A stretch of DNA of 64,000 nucleotides from Microlunatus sagamiharensis (GTDB lineage Bacteria; Actinomycetota; Actinomycetes; Propionibacteriales; Propionibacteriaceae). Positions 36,311 to 46,623 of the stretch are shown one piece after another. The DNA is taken from assembly GCF_900105785.1 (NCBI RefSeq), contig NZ_LT629799.1, positions 4,278,001-4,342,000 of the forward strand, read 5' to 3'. The notes below the pieces were generated by a model. It was not told the DNA's origin. It made no database searches and was given only the letters and a program-made list of their open reading frames with translations. A program made the position numbers and the translations under genes. Numbering within the stretch: position 1 is the stretch's first letter; each line of letters opens with the position of its first letter.

Positions 36311-37816
36311 TCAGGCCGCCCGGACGCCGAACCAGCGGCTGAGCGCGGGCACCCGGCGCAGGAGCAGCCGGTCGGCGAGCAGCACGAGCACCAGGCTCGC
36401 GCCGAACAGCGGCAGGAAGACCCCGAGCGCGACGAGTGCGACCACGAGCAGCGGCGTCGTGCGCAGCGGCATCCGGGCGCGGGGTGCGCCGAGCGTGCCG
36501 TCCTTCGGTCGCCGGCGCCACCACATCAGCGGCCCGGACACGCACACGAAGAGCACGAGCAGGCACATCGCCGCCGAGCCGATCATGTTGGCCGAGCCGA
36601 GGCTGCGGCCCTCGTGCAGCGCGATGCCCTGGGCGACGACCTTGGCCAGGGCGGGGTAGTCGGCGTAGCCGTACGTCGACACCACCTCCCCTCCGAACCG
36701 CCCGACGTGCACCGTGCGCTCGGCCGTCGGGTCGTGGAAGGCGTAACCGATCACCGAGAAGACCCCGTCGTCGGTCTCGGGCAGCGCGATCGTCAGCGGT
36801 CGCGCCAGCCCCTCGCGGGCGGCGACGAGGACGGCCGTGTCGACGTTGGCCACCGAGCGCTCGTCGTCCTCGCTCCCCGTATCCGACCCAGCGCCCGAGG
36901 TCGGCCGCTCCGTGCCGCCGAGGGCCCACGGCACGTCGCGGGCGTGGCTGTGCGGCAGCGACTCGTCGAGCGTGGAGGTCGGGCTGGACACCGCGCCGTG
37001 GTCCTCCGACCAGAAGGACGTGCCGCCGCGGCTGGCCAGCTGCTGGGCCTGCGCGCCCCACACGCCCGTCCACGGCAGGCCGCTGACCAGCATCCCGAGC
37101 AGGGCGACGCCGACGACGGCCCCACCGACCGCGTGCCGCTGGCGCAGCGTGGCGTCGCGCAGCCGCACGCCCCCACCCGGCGTCCCGGCCGCCGCCCGGG
37201 CGTGGCGCAGCACGCGCCGCCGCGCGGTCCAGCCGCGGACGAACAGGTAGTAGCCGGTCAGGGCCATGACGATCGCCCAGCACGTCGCGACCTCGATGAC
37301 GACGTCGCCGACCGTGCCCGACATCAGGTTCGCGTGGAGCCGGACGGCGGTGCCGCTCAGCGTCGAGTCGGGGTTGAGCGCACCCAGCACCCGGGCGTCG
37401 TACGGGTCGACGAAGACGTCGCGGGTGCTCTCGTCGGGCATGGCCAGGCTGAACCGCGTCGAGGAGTACGGGTCGCCCGGCTCGGTGACCGACACCAGCG
37501 TCGCGCCGGCCAGCGACGGGTCGGTGGCGATGCGGTCGACCACCTGCTGCTGCTGGACCGCGTACGGCATGAGGAAGCCGTCCGCGGCGGGCTCGACGCG
37601 CATCAGGTCGGCGTGCAGGAGGGGTTCGACCTGGAAGCGGAAGAGGTAGATCAGCCCGGTCACGGCCAGGACGGCGAGCACGGGCAGGACGAGGAAGCCG
37701 GCGTAGAAGTGCCAGCGCCAGAACGGGGCGAACCAGGAGGTGCGCCGGGGACGGTCGGGGACGGACGCGGCGCCGGGCGCGGGGGCGCGCTCGAGCGTCG
37801 GGGCAGGACTGGTCAT
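36311..37816 (-). CDS. PepSY-associated transmembrane protein
   Basis: 501 aa with four main TM segments: HFYAGFLVLPVLAVLAVTGLIYLF (about 36-59), VVIEVATCWAIVMALTGYYLFV (about 171-192), AVGGAVVGVALLGMLVSGLPW (about 230-250), and MIGSAAMCLLVLFVCVSGPLMWW (about 408-430), plus a hydrophobic C-terminus. The WHFYAGF-LVLPVLAVLAVTGLIY start is typical of PepSY_TM (PF03929) proteins, often linked to iron or copper uptake or flavin-type reductases. Conserved His residues (WHFYAG, LHANLM, LHEGRS) could bind heme or metal. Last gene of the minus-strand block. Confidence 0.82.
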   Translation of the reverse strand: MTSPAPTLERAPAPGAASVPDRPRRTSWFAPFWRWHFYAGFLVLPVLAVLAVTGLIYLFRFQVEPLLHADLMRVEPAADGFLMPYAVQQQQVVDRIATDPSLAGATLVSVTEPGDPYSSTRFSLAMPDESTRDVFVDPYDARVLGALNPDSTLSGTAVRLHANLMSGTVGDVVIEVATCWAIVMALTGYYLFVRGWTARRRVLRHARAAAGTPGGGVRLRDATLRQRHAVGGAVVGVALLGMLVSGLPWTGVWGAQAQQLASRGGTSFWSEDHGAVSSPTSTLDESLPHSHARDVPWALGGTERPTSGAGSDTGSEDDERSVANVDTAVLVAAREGLARPLTIALPETDDGVFSVIGYAFHDPTAERTVHVGRFGGEVVSTYGYADYPALAKVVAQGIALHEGRSLGSANMIGSAAMCLLVLFVCVSGPLMWWRRRPKDGTLGAPRARMPLRTTPLLVVALVALGVFLPLFGASLVLVLLADRLLLRRVPALSRWFGVRAA

Positions 37817-37919
37817 CAGACCTCACGAGGACGAGGGGGCGGCGCCGGACCCGTACGCGGGTCGGCGCTGGCCGGAGGGGTGGTGCAGGACGGTCGCGCG
37901 GGCCGGCCAGGAGGCACCC

Positions 37920-38567
37920 CTAGCCGGCGACGACCGCCGGTGGTCCTCGGGGTCCGGCGACGAGCCAGACGGGTGACAGGCAGCGCAGCAGGGCGGGTGC
38001 CGGCGGCACCGTCGCCGGGGCGGCACGGCGTACGCGGACGGCGCAGCGCAGGCCGGCGGCGACCGCGACGGACTCGGCCGCGCGCCACAGCCAGGCCTCG
38101 CCGCGCGCCAGCAGCCAGGCGGTGGCCAGGGTGGCGACGACGTGCGCGACCCACATGAGCCAACCCGGACCGGGCATGTCCATGGCCGGTCCGGAGGTGG
38201 CGGCCTGCAGGGCCTCGGGGGTGAGTCCGGGCGCGTGCAGCGGCCCCACGTGGTGCGCGGGCGCGGCGAGGTGGACGTGGGTGGCGCTGGAGGCGACGGT
38301 GAAGATCGTGTGCAGCAGCACCTGCTCCCCGGCGAGCAGCAGGGCCAGCACGCCGAAGCCGCAACGACGAGCGGTCAGCAGCGTGGCCACGAGGCCGAGC
38401 ACCACCGCGGCGACGAACAGCACCCCGGGTCCCGGCAGCGAACCGCCACCGACCAGGTGCGCGCCGGCGGCCAGCAGCAGCGAACCCCCGCCCAGCGCGC
38501 CGGCCCGGGCCAGGCGCACGCGCCCGCCCGCCGGGCCCACCACGCGCGCGCTCACCCGGAACAGCAT
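37920..38567 (-). CDS. Membrane protein with His/Met-rich loop
   Basis: 215 aa with about five hydrophobic segments (including ALGGGSLLLAAGAHLVGGG, VLFVAAVVLGLVATLLTA, FGVLALLLAGEQVLLHTIFTVA, WLMWVAHVVATLATAWLLA). Between TM segments is a loop rich in His and Met (THVHLAAPAHHVGPLHAPG, AMDMPGPG), suggestive of copper or other metal binding outside the membrane. I do not recognise a named family. It lies between the PepSY gene and the beta-galactosidase gene, 19 bases after the latter's stop. A metal-handling role with the PepSY protein is inferred. Confidence 0.6.
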   Translation of the reverse strand: MLFRVSARVVGPAGGRVRLARAGALGGGSLLLAAGAHLVGGGSLPGPGVLFVAAVVLGLVATLLTARRCGFGVLALLLAGEQVLLHTIFTVASSATHVHLAAPAHHVGPLHAPGLTPEALQAATSGPAMDMPGPGWLMWVAHVVATLATAWLLARGEAWLWRAAESVAVAAGLRCAVRVRRAAPATVPPAPALLRCLSPVWLVAGPRGPPAVVAG

Positions 38568-38586
38568 AGGGAGCGCGGGCGGACGC

Positions 38587-41787
<3,201 letters not shown>

Positions 41788-41793
41788 TCACCC

Positions 41794-41895
41794 GTGGGTT
41801 CGGTCATCAAGAAGCGGCGCAAGCGCATGGCGAAGAAGAAGCACCGCAAGCTCCTCAAGAAGACGCGCATCCAGCGTCGTCGCGCGGGCAAGTAG
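41794..41895 (+). CDS. Small ribosomal protein bS22 (AURKAIP1/COX24-type, 33 aa)
   Basis: A 33-residue, very basic protein: [31 protein letters not shown]. It is essentially the Rv0500B-type protein, shown in mycobacterial ribosome structures as bS22. GTG start at 41794 with GAGAGGG about 7 nt upstream. A TAGGCT at 41704-41709 could be the -10, leaving a ~78-nt leader. In mycobacteria it follows the BldC-like gene directly; here the lacZ block separates them. It is immediately followed by a tandem repeat array. Confidence 0.9.
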   Translation: MGSVIKKRRKRMAKKKHRKLLKKTRIQRRRAGK

Positions 41896-41919
41896 CCAGC
41901 AGCACCAGCCTGCCGTGAC

Positions 41920-42242
41920 GGGTTTCGCGAGCGCTAGCGAGTGGAACCCCGCGGGGGGTGTGGGGGGTCGTCCCCCCTCCTGGAAGGGTTTCGCGAGCGC
42001 GAGCGAGTGGAACCCCGCGGGGGGTGTGGGGGGTCGTCCCCCCTCCTGGAAGGGTTTCGCGAGCGCGAGCGAGTGGAACCCCGCGGGGGGTGTGGGGGGT
42101 CGTCCCCCCTCCTGGAAGGGTTTCGCGAGCGCGAGCGAGTGGAACCCCGCGGGGGGTGTGGGGGGTCGTCCCCCCTCCTGGAAGGGTTTCGCGAGCGCGA
42201 GCGAGTGGAACCCCGCGGGGGTGTGGGGGGTCGTCCCCCCTC
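41920..42242. repeat. 66-bp tandem repeat array, about 4.9 copies
   Basis: Units start at 41920, 41986, 42052, 42118 and 42184. Copies 2-4 are identical. Copy 1 differs by a base (GCTAGCG for GCGAGCG), and copy 5 lacks one G and its last 6 bases. Each unit contains GGGGGGTCGTCCCCCC, able to form a hairpin with a short loop, and GCGAGCGCGAGCGAG. The array ends exactly before the ATG of the epimerase gene. Because 66 is divisible by 3 all frames stay open, but no coding function is evident. Confidence 0.95.
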
Positions 42243-43283
42243 ATGAGTCAGTCCCGTACGGTCCTGGTCACGGGGGCTTCCCGTGACCTGGCCGCGCGTT
42301 TCGCCCGCTCCCTCGCCGCGGACCCGGCCTTCGAGGTCGTCGGGGTCGACCTGACCCCGCCGCGCCACGACCTGGGGCGGGCCTCCTTCGTCCGCGCGGA
42401 CATCCGCAGCCCGGCCGTCGGCCGGCTCGTGGAGGCGCGCGCCGTCGACACGGTCGTGCACCTGGCCGTCGTCGCGGCGCCCGCCGGCCGCTCCTCGCGC
42501 GAGCTGGCGAAGGAGATCAACGTCATCGGGACGTTGCAGCTGCTGGCGGCCTGCCAGCGCGCCACGACGTTCCGCAAGCTCGTGGTCCAGAGCTCGGTGT
42601 CGGTCTACGGCGCCTCGCCACGCGACCCCGCCTCGTTCACCGAGGACGACACGGCGCGCGTGTCGCCGCGCACCGGCTTCGGCAAGGACACGATCGAGAT
42701 CGAGTCCTACGTCCGCGGCTTCGCCCGGCGTCGGCCCGACGCCGTCGTCACGACCCTGCGGATGGCCGCGCTGATGGGCGCCGGCGTCCACAGCCGCATC
42801 GCCCGCTACCTCGCGCTGCCCGTGGTGCCGCGCGTGCTGGGCTTCGACGCCCGGCTCCAGTTCCTCCACCCCGACGACGCGGTCGCCGCGCTCGAGCACG
42901 CGGTGCGCGACGACGTGCCCGGCACGTTCAACGTCGCCGCCCCCGACGTCGTCACCCTCGGCCAGGCGCTGCGGCGGATGGGTCGTCCTACCGTCGGGGT
43001 CCCGCGGGGGAGCGCGCCGCTCGTGGCGTCGCTGTTCCGGTCCTGGCGCGCCGCCGACTTCTCCTCCGACCAGATCGACGCCCTGACCTACGGTCGGGTC
43101 ATGGACACGTCGCGGTTCGAGGCGACCGGCTTCGCGCCCACCCGCTCCAGCGCGGACGCGCTCGCGGAGTTCGTCGCGTCGTCGAGCCCCGGCCTGCTGG
43201 CCGCCGACCGGGTCGAGGGCGCGCTGGCCACCGTCGCCCGCGTCGCCCGCCGGGTCGAGGACCGGGCGGACGAGCGTGCCTGA
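42243..43283 (+). CDS. NAD-dependent epimerase/dehydratase-like SDR protein (Rv0501/GalE2-like)
   Basis: 346 aa extended SDR fold: RTVLVTGASRDLAARFARSLAAD, VVGVDLTPP, FVRADIRS, DTVVHLAVVAAPAG, NVIGTLQLLAACQ, VVQSSVSVYG, TTLRMAALMG and FLHPDDAVAALEHAV. The glycine motif is GASRDLA rather than GxxGxxG, and the usual YxxxK reads TGFGKD, so classical epimerase chemistry is doubtful. Position before the acyltransferase matches Rv0501-Rv0502. The ATG at 42243 has no Shine-Dalgarno; the preceding bases are the C-rich end of the tandem array. A longer in-frame start within the array is possible but unlikely. Confidence 0.83.
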   Translation: MSQSRTVLVTGASRDLAARFARSLAADPAFEVVGVDLTPPRHDLGRASFVRADIRSPAVGRLVEARAVDTVVHLAVVAAPAGRSSRELAKEINVIGTLQLLAACQRATTFRKLVVQSSVSVYGASPRDPASFTEDDTARVSPRTGFGKDTIEIESYVRGFARRRPDAVVTTLRMAALMGAGVHSRIARYLALPVVPRVLGFDARLQFLHPDDAVAALEHAVRDDVPGTFNVAAPDVVTLGQALRRMGRPTVGVPRGSAPLVASLFRSWRAADFSSDQIDALTYGRVMDTSRFEATGFAPTRSSADALAEFVASSSPGLLAADRVEGALATVARVARRVEDRADERA

Positions 43284-44232
43284 CGCGGAGGTCGTGCGGC
43301 TCGACGACCGGGCCGACCGGCGTCGCGGCGGCGAGGAGCCCCCGGCCGATGCCCCGACGCGGCGCGGGCTCGCGGCGCGCCTGCTCGCCGCCCTCGGGCT
43401 CGACCCGACCGCGGACAGCGACGCGCTGGCCGCCTTCCTGCGCGGCCGTCTGGAGGGCGACTACCCGGTCGACGAGTTCGGCTTCGACGTCGAGCTGACC
43501 GAGCAGGTCTTCCTGCCGCTGCTGCGCCCGCTCGTCCGGTCGTGGTTCCGCGTGGAGCTGCGCGGCGCGGAGAACCTGCCGACCGACGGACCGGCGCTGC
43601 TGGTGTCCAACCACGCCGGCGCGCTGCCGCTCGACGGGATGGTGCTGCACAGCGTCGTCTTCGACGCGATCGGGCGGCACCCCCGCATGCTCGGTGCCGA
43701 CCTGATCTTCTCCACGCCGTTCTCCGCCGACCTCGCGCGCAAGACCGGGACCACGCTGGCCTGCCCCGAGGACGCCGAGCGGCTGCTGCGGGCGGGGGAG
43801 CTGGTCTCGGTGTTCCCCGAGGGCTTCAAGGGGCTCGGCAAGCGCTACGCCGACCGCTACAAGCTGCAGCGCTTCGGCCGCGGCGGCTTCGTGTCGACCG
43901 CTGTCCGCGCCTCGGTGCCGATCATCCCGGTCTCGGTCGTCGGTTCGGAGGAGATCTACCCGCTGCTCGGGCGGCTCCCGACGCTGGCCCGCGCGCTCGG
44001 CTGGCCGTACTTCCCCCTCACGCCGACGTTCCCGTGGCTCGGGCCGCTCGGGATGGTGCCGCTGCCCAGCAAGTGGGTGATCGAGGTCGGCGAGGCGATC
44101 GCCACCGACGAGCTGCCGCCCGGCGCCGCCGACGACCCGATGGTCGTCTTCGACGTCACCGACCAGGTCCGCGAGACCATCCAGCAGACCCTCTACGCGC
44201 TGCTGATGCAGCGCCGCGGCACCTTCTTCTGA
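43276..44232 (+). CDS. Lysophospholipid acyltransferase family protein (Rv0502-like)
   Basis: 318 aa. PlsC-type motifs: LLVSNHAGALPLDGM (NHx4D variant), LIFSTPFSADLARKTGTT, SVFPEGFKGLGKRYADRY (EG block), and VPIIPVSVVGSEEIYPLL. Probably acylates a lysophospholipid or glycolipid at the membrane. GTG start at 43276 overlaps the epimerase end by 8 bases. The N-terminal ~80 residues are charged and variable. Acceptor not known. Confidence 0.87.
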   Translation: MPDAEVVRLDDRADRRRGGEEPPADAPTRRGLAARLLAALGLDPTADSDALAAFLRGRLEGDYPVDEFGFDVELTEQVFLPLLRPLVRSWFRVELRGAENLPTDGPALLVSNHAGALPLDGMVLHSVVFDAIGRHPRMLGADLIFSTPFSADLARKTGTTLACPEDAERLLRAGELVSVFPEGFKGLGKRYADRYKLQRFGRGGFVSTAVRASVPIIPVSVVGSEEIYPLLGRLPTLARALGWPYFPLTPTFPWLGPLGMVPLPSKWVIEVGEAIATDELPPGAADDPMVVFDVTDQVRETIQQTLYALLMQRRGTFF

Positions 44233-44250
44233 GCGCGGCGGTCCCCTGAC

Positions 44251-44613
44251 GTGTACGGCCCCCTCGCCCTCCTCGTGCTGGCCGTCGCCGTGTTCTCGGC
44301 CGGCGTCGTCCGGCACCGGGTCCGCGGTGCCGGTGCCGCACCTCCGGGTCCGGGCGGCCTCGACCTGGACCAGCTGCAGGGCTTCGTCTTCGTCGGCGCC
44401 GCCACGCTCGTGCTCCTGGCCGCCGGCGTCCTCGTCCTCGGCCTGGCCGGTCGTGGGGGCCAGGCCGAGGCCGCCGGCGTGCTGGGCCTGATCGCGTACC
44501 TGCTCTACCTGCTCATCGCCGTCGGGCTCATCCGGCGCACCGCCCGCCGTGCGGCGCGACGGGCGCAGCCGTGGGAGCCGCCGCCCGCCTGGTCCGAGCA
44601 GGACGCCGGCTAG
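44251..44613 (+). CDS. Small hypothetical membrane protein
   Basis: 120 aa with three hydrophobic segments: LALLVLAVAVFSAGVV (about 5-20), GFVFVGAATLVLLAAGVLVLGLAG (about 44-67) and AAGVLGLIAYLLYLLIAVGLI (about 74-94), ending in a basic and Pro/Trp-rich tail. No family recognised. GTG start 18 bases after the acyltransferase stop, so probably in the same transcript. Confidence 0.6.
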   Translation: MYGPLALLVLAVAVFSAGVVRHRVRGAGAAPPGPGGLDLDQLQGFVFVGAATLVLLAAGVLVLGLAGRGGQAEAAGVLGLIAYLLYLLIAVGLIRRTARRAARRAQPWEPPPAWSEQDAG

Positions 44614-44640
44614 GGACGGCGAGGGCCGTGCGTCCGGTGG

Positions 44641-45519
44641 TCAGCCGCGACGCACGCGCCGGGTCACGGCCACGCCGGTCGCGACCGCGCCCGCCACCGC
44701 ACCGGTGACCCCGGCCCCGAGGAGGCCGAGCCGCGCCGCGCGCCGGCCGGTGCGGAAGTCGCGGACCTGCCAGTCCTGCTCCTCGGCGTGCGCCGCGAGG
44801 CGGCGGTCCGGGTTGATCGCGCAGGCGTGCCCGACGATCGAGAGCATCGGCAGGTCGTTGTAGGAGTCGGAGTAGGCGAAGCTGCGACCCAGGTCGAGCC
44901 CGTGCTCGGCGACGAGGTCGCGGACGGCGTCGGCCTTGGCCGGCCCGTGCAGCATGTCGCCGACCAGGCGCCCGGTGTAGACGCCCTCGACGTGCTCGGC
45001 GATCGTGCCCAGCGCCCCGGTCAGACCGAGACGGGCGGCGATGATGCCCGCCATCTCCACCGGGGCCGCGGTCACCAGCCAGACCTGCTGGCCCGCGTCG
45101 AGATGCAGCTGGGCGATCGCCCGAGTGCCCGCCCAGATCCGCCGGGCCACGAACTCCTCGTAGACCTCCTCGCTGACCTGGGTGATCTCGGCGACGGTGT
45201 GGCCCTCGATGAAGGCGAGCATCGTCTCGCGCGCGTCGGCGACGTGGGCCGCGCTCTCCTTGCCGGCCAGGCGGAAGTAGGTCTGGAACCACAGCGCCTT
45301 GGCGATGGTCCGGGCGTCGAAGAAGCCGCGGCGGTAGAGGCCGCGCGCGAAGTGGAAGATCGACGCGCCCTGGACGATCGTGTTGTCCAGGTCGAAGAAG
45401 GCGGCGGCGCGCGGGTCGGGCTCGATCGGGGCCTGCGCGCGGACGACGCGCTCCACGTGCACCGCCCCGGCGCCGTGCGGCAGCGCCTCGGTCGGCACCT
45501 CCCGCTCCGCTGCGTCCAC
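44641..45519 (-). CDS. HAD-IB family hydrolase, SerB1-like (Rv0505c-type)
   Basis: 292 aa. HAD motif I FFDLDNTIVQGASIFHFARG (DxDxT), motif II in WLVTAAPVEMAG, then VGDMLHGPAKADAVRDL and motif III/IV FAYSDSYNDLPMLSIVGHACAINPDRRL. A single TM-like segment (LGLLGAGVTGAVAGAVATGVAV) is near the C-terminus. Called phosphoserine phosphatase SerB1 in mycobacteria, but this subfamily includes phospholipid-related phosphatases, so the substrate is open. GTG start with TAGGCT 6 nt upstream. Confidence 0.87.
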   Translation of the reverse strand: MDAAEREVPTEALPHGAGAVHVERVVRAQAPIEPDPRAAAFFDLDNTIVQGASIFHFARGLYRRGFFDARTIAKALWFQTYFRLAGKESAAHVADARETMLAFIEGHTVAEITQVSEEVYEEFVARRIWAGTRAIAQLHLDAGQQVWLVTAAPVEMAGIIAARLGLTGALGTIAEHVEGVYTGRLVGDMLHGPAKADAVRDLVAEHGLDLGRSFAYSDSYNDLPMLSIVGHACAINPDRRLAAHAEEQDWQVRDFRTGRRAARLGLLGAGVTGAVAGAVATGVAVTRRVRRG

Positions 45520-45525
45520 GGCGTC

Positions 45526-45531
45526 AGCCTA
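45526..45531 (-). promoter_or_regulatory. Leaderless-type -10 box of the SerB1-like gene
   Basis: TAGGCT on the minus strand, ending 6 nt before GTG 45519. Confidence 0.5.
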
Positions 45532-45543
45532 GGGGCGCTGCGC

Positions 45544-45591
45544 GGCAGCGGCGGGAGGCGGCAGCGGTGGGAGACGGCAGCGGTGGGAGAC
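45544..45591. repeat. 16-bp tandem repeat, three copies
   Basis: GGCAGCGGYGGGAGRC units at 45544-45559, 45560-45575 and 45576-45591; the last two are identical, the first differs at two positions. A partial fourth follows. They sit between the divergent SerB1-like and glutaredoxin-like genes. Confidence 0.7.
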
Positions 45592-45625
45592 GGCACCGGT
45601 GCCCCCTGGTGGGACACTGCACGGC

Positions 45626-45910
45626 GTGGAGCCCGCCGACGCCGTCCGCCCGCCCCGTGTCCGGCTGCTGACCCGGGCCGGCTGCCACCTCTGCGAGGAG
45701 GCGCGCCTCGTCGTCGCCCAGGTCTGCGCCGAGACGGGGGAGGCGTACGAGGAGGTCGACCTCGACGCCGCGGCGGCGGCCGACCCGGCCCTCCTGCGCC
45801 GCTACACCGACGAGGTCCCCGTCACCTTCGTCGACGGCGCCCAGCACGACTACTGGCGCGTGGACCCCGCCCGGCTCCGCGCCGCGCTCGGACGTCGCGC
45901 ACGTCACTAG
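45626..45910 (+). CDS. Glutaredoxin-like (DUF836) protein
   Basis: 94 aa thioredoxin-fold protein with the active-site pair C20-C23 (RLLTRAGCHLCEEARL), the cis-proline VPVTFVDG and a short C-terminal helix. It matches the Rv0508 position upstream of hemA. Probably a thiol-disulfide protein; in a mycothiol organism the electron donor could be mycothiol or mycoredoxin systems, which is inference. GTG start chosen at 45626; an upstream in-frame start adds only low-complexity residues. Confidence 0.82.
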   Translation: MEPADAVRPPRVRLLTRAGCHLCEEARLVVAQVCAETGEAYEEVDLDAAAAADPALLRRYTDEVPVTFVDGAQHDYWRVDPARLRAALGRRARH

Positions 45911-45930
45911 GGCGGGACGGTGCGGCTGCG

Positions 45931-45936
45931 TAAGGT
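45931..45936 (+). promoter_or_regulatory. Leaderless-type -10 box of rex
   Basis: TAAGGT ends 6 nt before GTG 45943. No clear Rex operator dyad is visible in the short upstream gap. Confidence 0.55.
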
Positions 45937-45942
45937 GGATCG

Positions 45943-46623
45943 GTGATCTCGGGCCTGCTGCCGGGTCCCGGCACCGGGACCAAGCCGGCGCGCGGCGTCC
46001 CCCAGGCGACCGTCGCGCGGCTGCCCGTCTACCACGAGGCGCTCGGGCGGCTCTTCGCCGGGCACGTCGAGGTGGTCAGCAGCACCGCCCTGGCCGAGGC
46101 GGCGGGCGTGAGCCCCTCGCAGCTCCGCAAGGACCTGTCCTGCCTCGGGACGTACGGCACGCGCGGCGTCGGCTACGACGTCGCCCGCCTGCAGCGCCAG
46201 ATCGCGACCCACATCGGCGCCGCCTCGGAGTGGCCCGTCGTCATCGTCGGCGTCGGACACCTCGGCACGGCGCTGGCCAACTACGCCGGCTTCGCGGCGC
46301 GCGGGTTCACCCTCGTCGCGCTGGTCGACCCGGCGCCCGCGCGGATCGGCACGTCCATCCAGGGCATCACCGTCTCCGCGCTCACCGACCTCGAAGAGGT
46401 CGTCCGCAACACGGGTGCGGTGATCGCGGTCGTCGCCACGCCCGCGGACGCCGCCCAGGAAGTCACCGACCGGCTGGTGCATCAAGGAGTGACGAGCATC
46501 CTCAACTTCGCGTCCACCCCGCTGGTGGTGCCTGAAGGAGTCAACGTGCGCAAGGTGGACCTGGGCCAGGAGCTCGCGATCCTCGCCTTCCACGAGCAGC
46601 GCAAGGTCGAGGAGGTCTCGTGA
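45943..46623 (+). CDS. rex: Redox-sensing transcriptional repressor Rex
   Basis: 226 aa NADH/NAD sensor. N-terminal winged helix (ARLPVYHEALGRLFAGHVEVVSSTALAEAAGVSPSQLRKDLSCLGTYGTRGVGYDVARL) and Rossmann domain VVIVGVGHLGTALANYAGFAARGF, with VALVDPAPARIG and a C-terminal swap helix. Rex releases DNA when NADH is high and typically controls its own rex-hem operon. The end overlaps the hemA GTG by 4 bases, so rex and hemA are translationally coupled. Confidence 0.95.
   Translation: MISGLLPGPGTGTKPARGVPQATVARLPVYHEALGRLFAGHVEVVSSTALAEAAGVSPSQLRKDLSCLGTYGTRGVGYDVARLQRQIATHIGAASEWPVVIVGVGHLGTALANYAGFAARGFTLVALVDPAPARIGTSIQGITVSALTDLEEVVRNTGAVIAVVATPADAAQEVTDRLVHQGVTSILNFASTPLVVPEGVNVRKVDLGQELAILAFHEQRKVEEVS

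Noticed and set aside
41920-42242. CRISPR array
   Set aside because: Units are contiguous with no unique spacers, and no cas genes are present.
41958-43283. Epimerase read with an N-terminal extension made of 22-residue repeats from the tandem array
   Set aside because: The extension is Gly/Pro/Arg repeats with no fold, homologues start at the ATG 42243 position, and the array is open in all frames simply because its unit is 66 bp without stops.
42243-43283. Firm GalE (UDP-galactose epimerase) call linked to the nearby lacZ
   Set aside because: The protein lacks YxxxK and the classical glycine motif, and its neighbours match the Rv0501-Rv0502 order, so proximity to lacZ is coincidental.
45911-45942. 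Rex operator upstream of rex
   Set aside because: No TTGTGAA-N-TTCACAA-like dyad is visible in the short gap before the start codon.
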